This document shows positions 31,864 through 32,213 of a stretch of DNA of 32,213 bases, one piece after another; the stretch's first letter is position 1, and the number at the start of each line of letters is the position of its first letter. The position numbers were made by a program, and so were the translations under genes. Under the pieces are notes generated by a model. The model had not been told where the DNA came from. It did no database searches and saw only the letters and a program-made list of their open reading frames with translations. The stretch comes from Bacillota bacterium (GTDB lineage Bacteria; Bacillota; Clostridia; Peptostreptococcales; Anaerovoracaceae): NCBI GenBank assembly GCA_017626845.1, contig JAGAHX010000046.1, forward strand, positions 1-32,213. Reading direction: 5' to 3'.

Positions 31864-32213
31864 GTGACCCGCGGATCTTTGACCACATAGCAATCACTGC
31901 AAAGCGTCACATCGGCCATCAGCACCCTGACTTGCGCAACTCGGGGATCTGGTGTTTCATCGATTTCTTTCGCGTGCCGTTTCGGGACCGCGAGCCGACC
32001 TCGGCCGGTTTCGTCTATGCGAAACGCGGCCTCAAGCAACGGCTCGCCGGGTCAAGCCCGCCCGAAACGGATTACGCTCAGAAACCGGAAACACAGACGA
32101 TCCCCTCACATGCGCTCGTCAGGGTGCTGACGGCCGAAAGCGATATCCCGATAAACTGGAATTTGAAGTCCCCGAAATCATAGGCATCCGCCAGTGATTA
32201 TATGGCGTTAATG
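31864..32213. other. Region without a supported gene; long imperfect inverted repeat
   Basis: No reading frame here has an RBS with a start codon and a recognisable product. Bases 31911-31931 and 32118-32138 form an inverted repeat with a perfect 13-bp core (TCAGCACCCTGAC, 31919-31931). Read on the minus strand at the left arm and on the plus strand at the right arm, the arms encode VRVLMAD and VRVLTAE, each near the end of an open frame. Degenerate, convergent gene ends are possible. No terminator for the dipeptidase gene is obvious. Confidence 0.4.

Overview
The window reads like a chromosomal segment of a mid-GC, anaerobic, amino-acid-using member of the Bacillota, most likely a clostridial relative. 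The grounds are strong AGGAGG ribosome binding sites, Bacillota-type lipoprotein signals, a surface protein with copper-amine-oxidase-like stalk domains, a sortase substrate with an SPLTG motif, and a set of genes typical of amino-acid fermenters: an ornithine-racemase-type enzyme, a cysteine desulfidase-type enzyme, a C_GCAxxG_C_C protein and peptide uptake genes. This placement is an inference; there is no rRNA or other marker gene here.

Left part (1-7.1 kb). The left edge shows what looks like the left end of an IS200/IS605-type element, with the ATG of its transposase at the very first bases (minus strand). Next come a large mosaic surface protein, a trans-sulfuration-family PLP enzyme, an HxlR regulator in tandem with an enolase-superfamily acid-sugar dehydratase, and two scars. 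One is the 3' remnant of a membrane protein, in frame behind the dehydratase. The other is a frameshifted, truncated second copy of the PLP enzyme gene.

Accessory cassette (7.1-10.5 kb). Two similar copies of a roughly 222-bp element with imperfect inverted termini bracket three plus-strand genes. These are a small XRE-type HTH protein, a soluble FtsH-like AAA+/M41 metalloprotease whose start overlaps the HTH gene, and a protein of unknown function with a PD-(D/E)XK-like pattern. I regard this as the most novel part of the window. A possible reading is a self-contained repressor-protease switch on a removable cassette.

Middle (10.5-16.1 kb, minus strand). A three-gene membrane protein / XRE / membrane protein operon starts from a near-consensus promoter. 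It is followed by a small lipoprotein and a 1154-residue sortase-anchored protein with a GGAGIG-rich repeat region predicted to form a beta-helix.

Peptide and thiol catabolism block (16.2-29.2 kb, minus strand). Two tandem beta-lactamase-family serine hydrolases are followed by a complete Dpp/Opp-type ABC importer (two permeases, two ATPases, a binding lipoprotein). After an internal intrinsic terminator come a C_GCAxxG_C_C protein, an amino-acid racemase interrupted by one in-frame TGA, a CyuA-type cysteine desulfidase and a gamma-glutamyltransferase. Spacings of mostly under 40 bases suggest one large transcription unit with at least one internal promoter. The likely theme is import of small peptides, their hydrolysis in the cytoplasm, and breakdown of the released amino acids, including cysteine.

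Right part (29.2-32.2 kb). A GC-rich intergenic block of unknown nature precedes plus-strand genes for an MscS channel and a secreted C69 dipeptidase. The last 350 bases hold no gene I can support, only a long imperfect inverted repeat.
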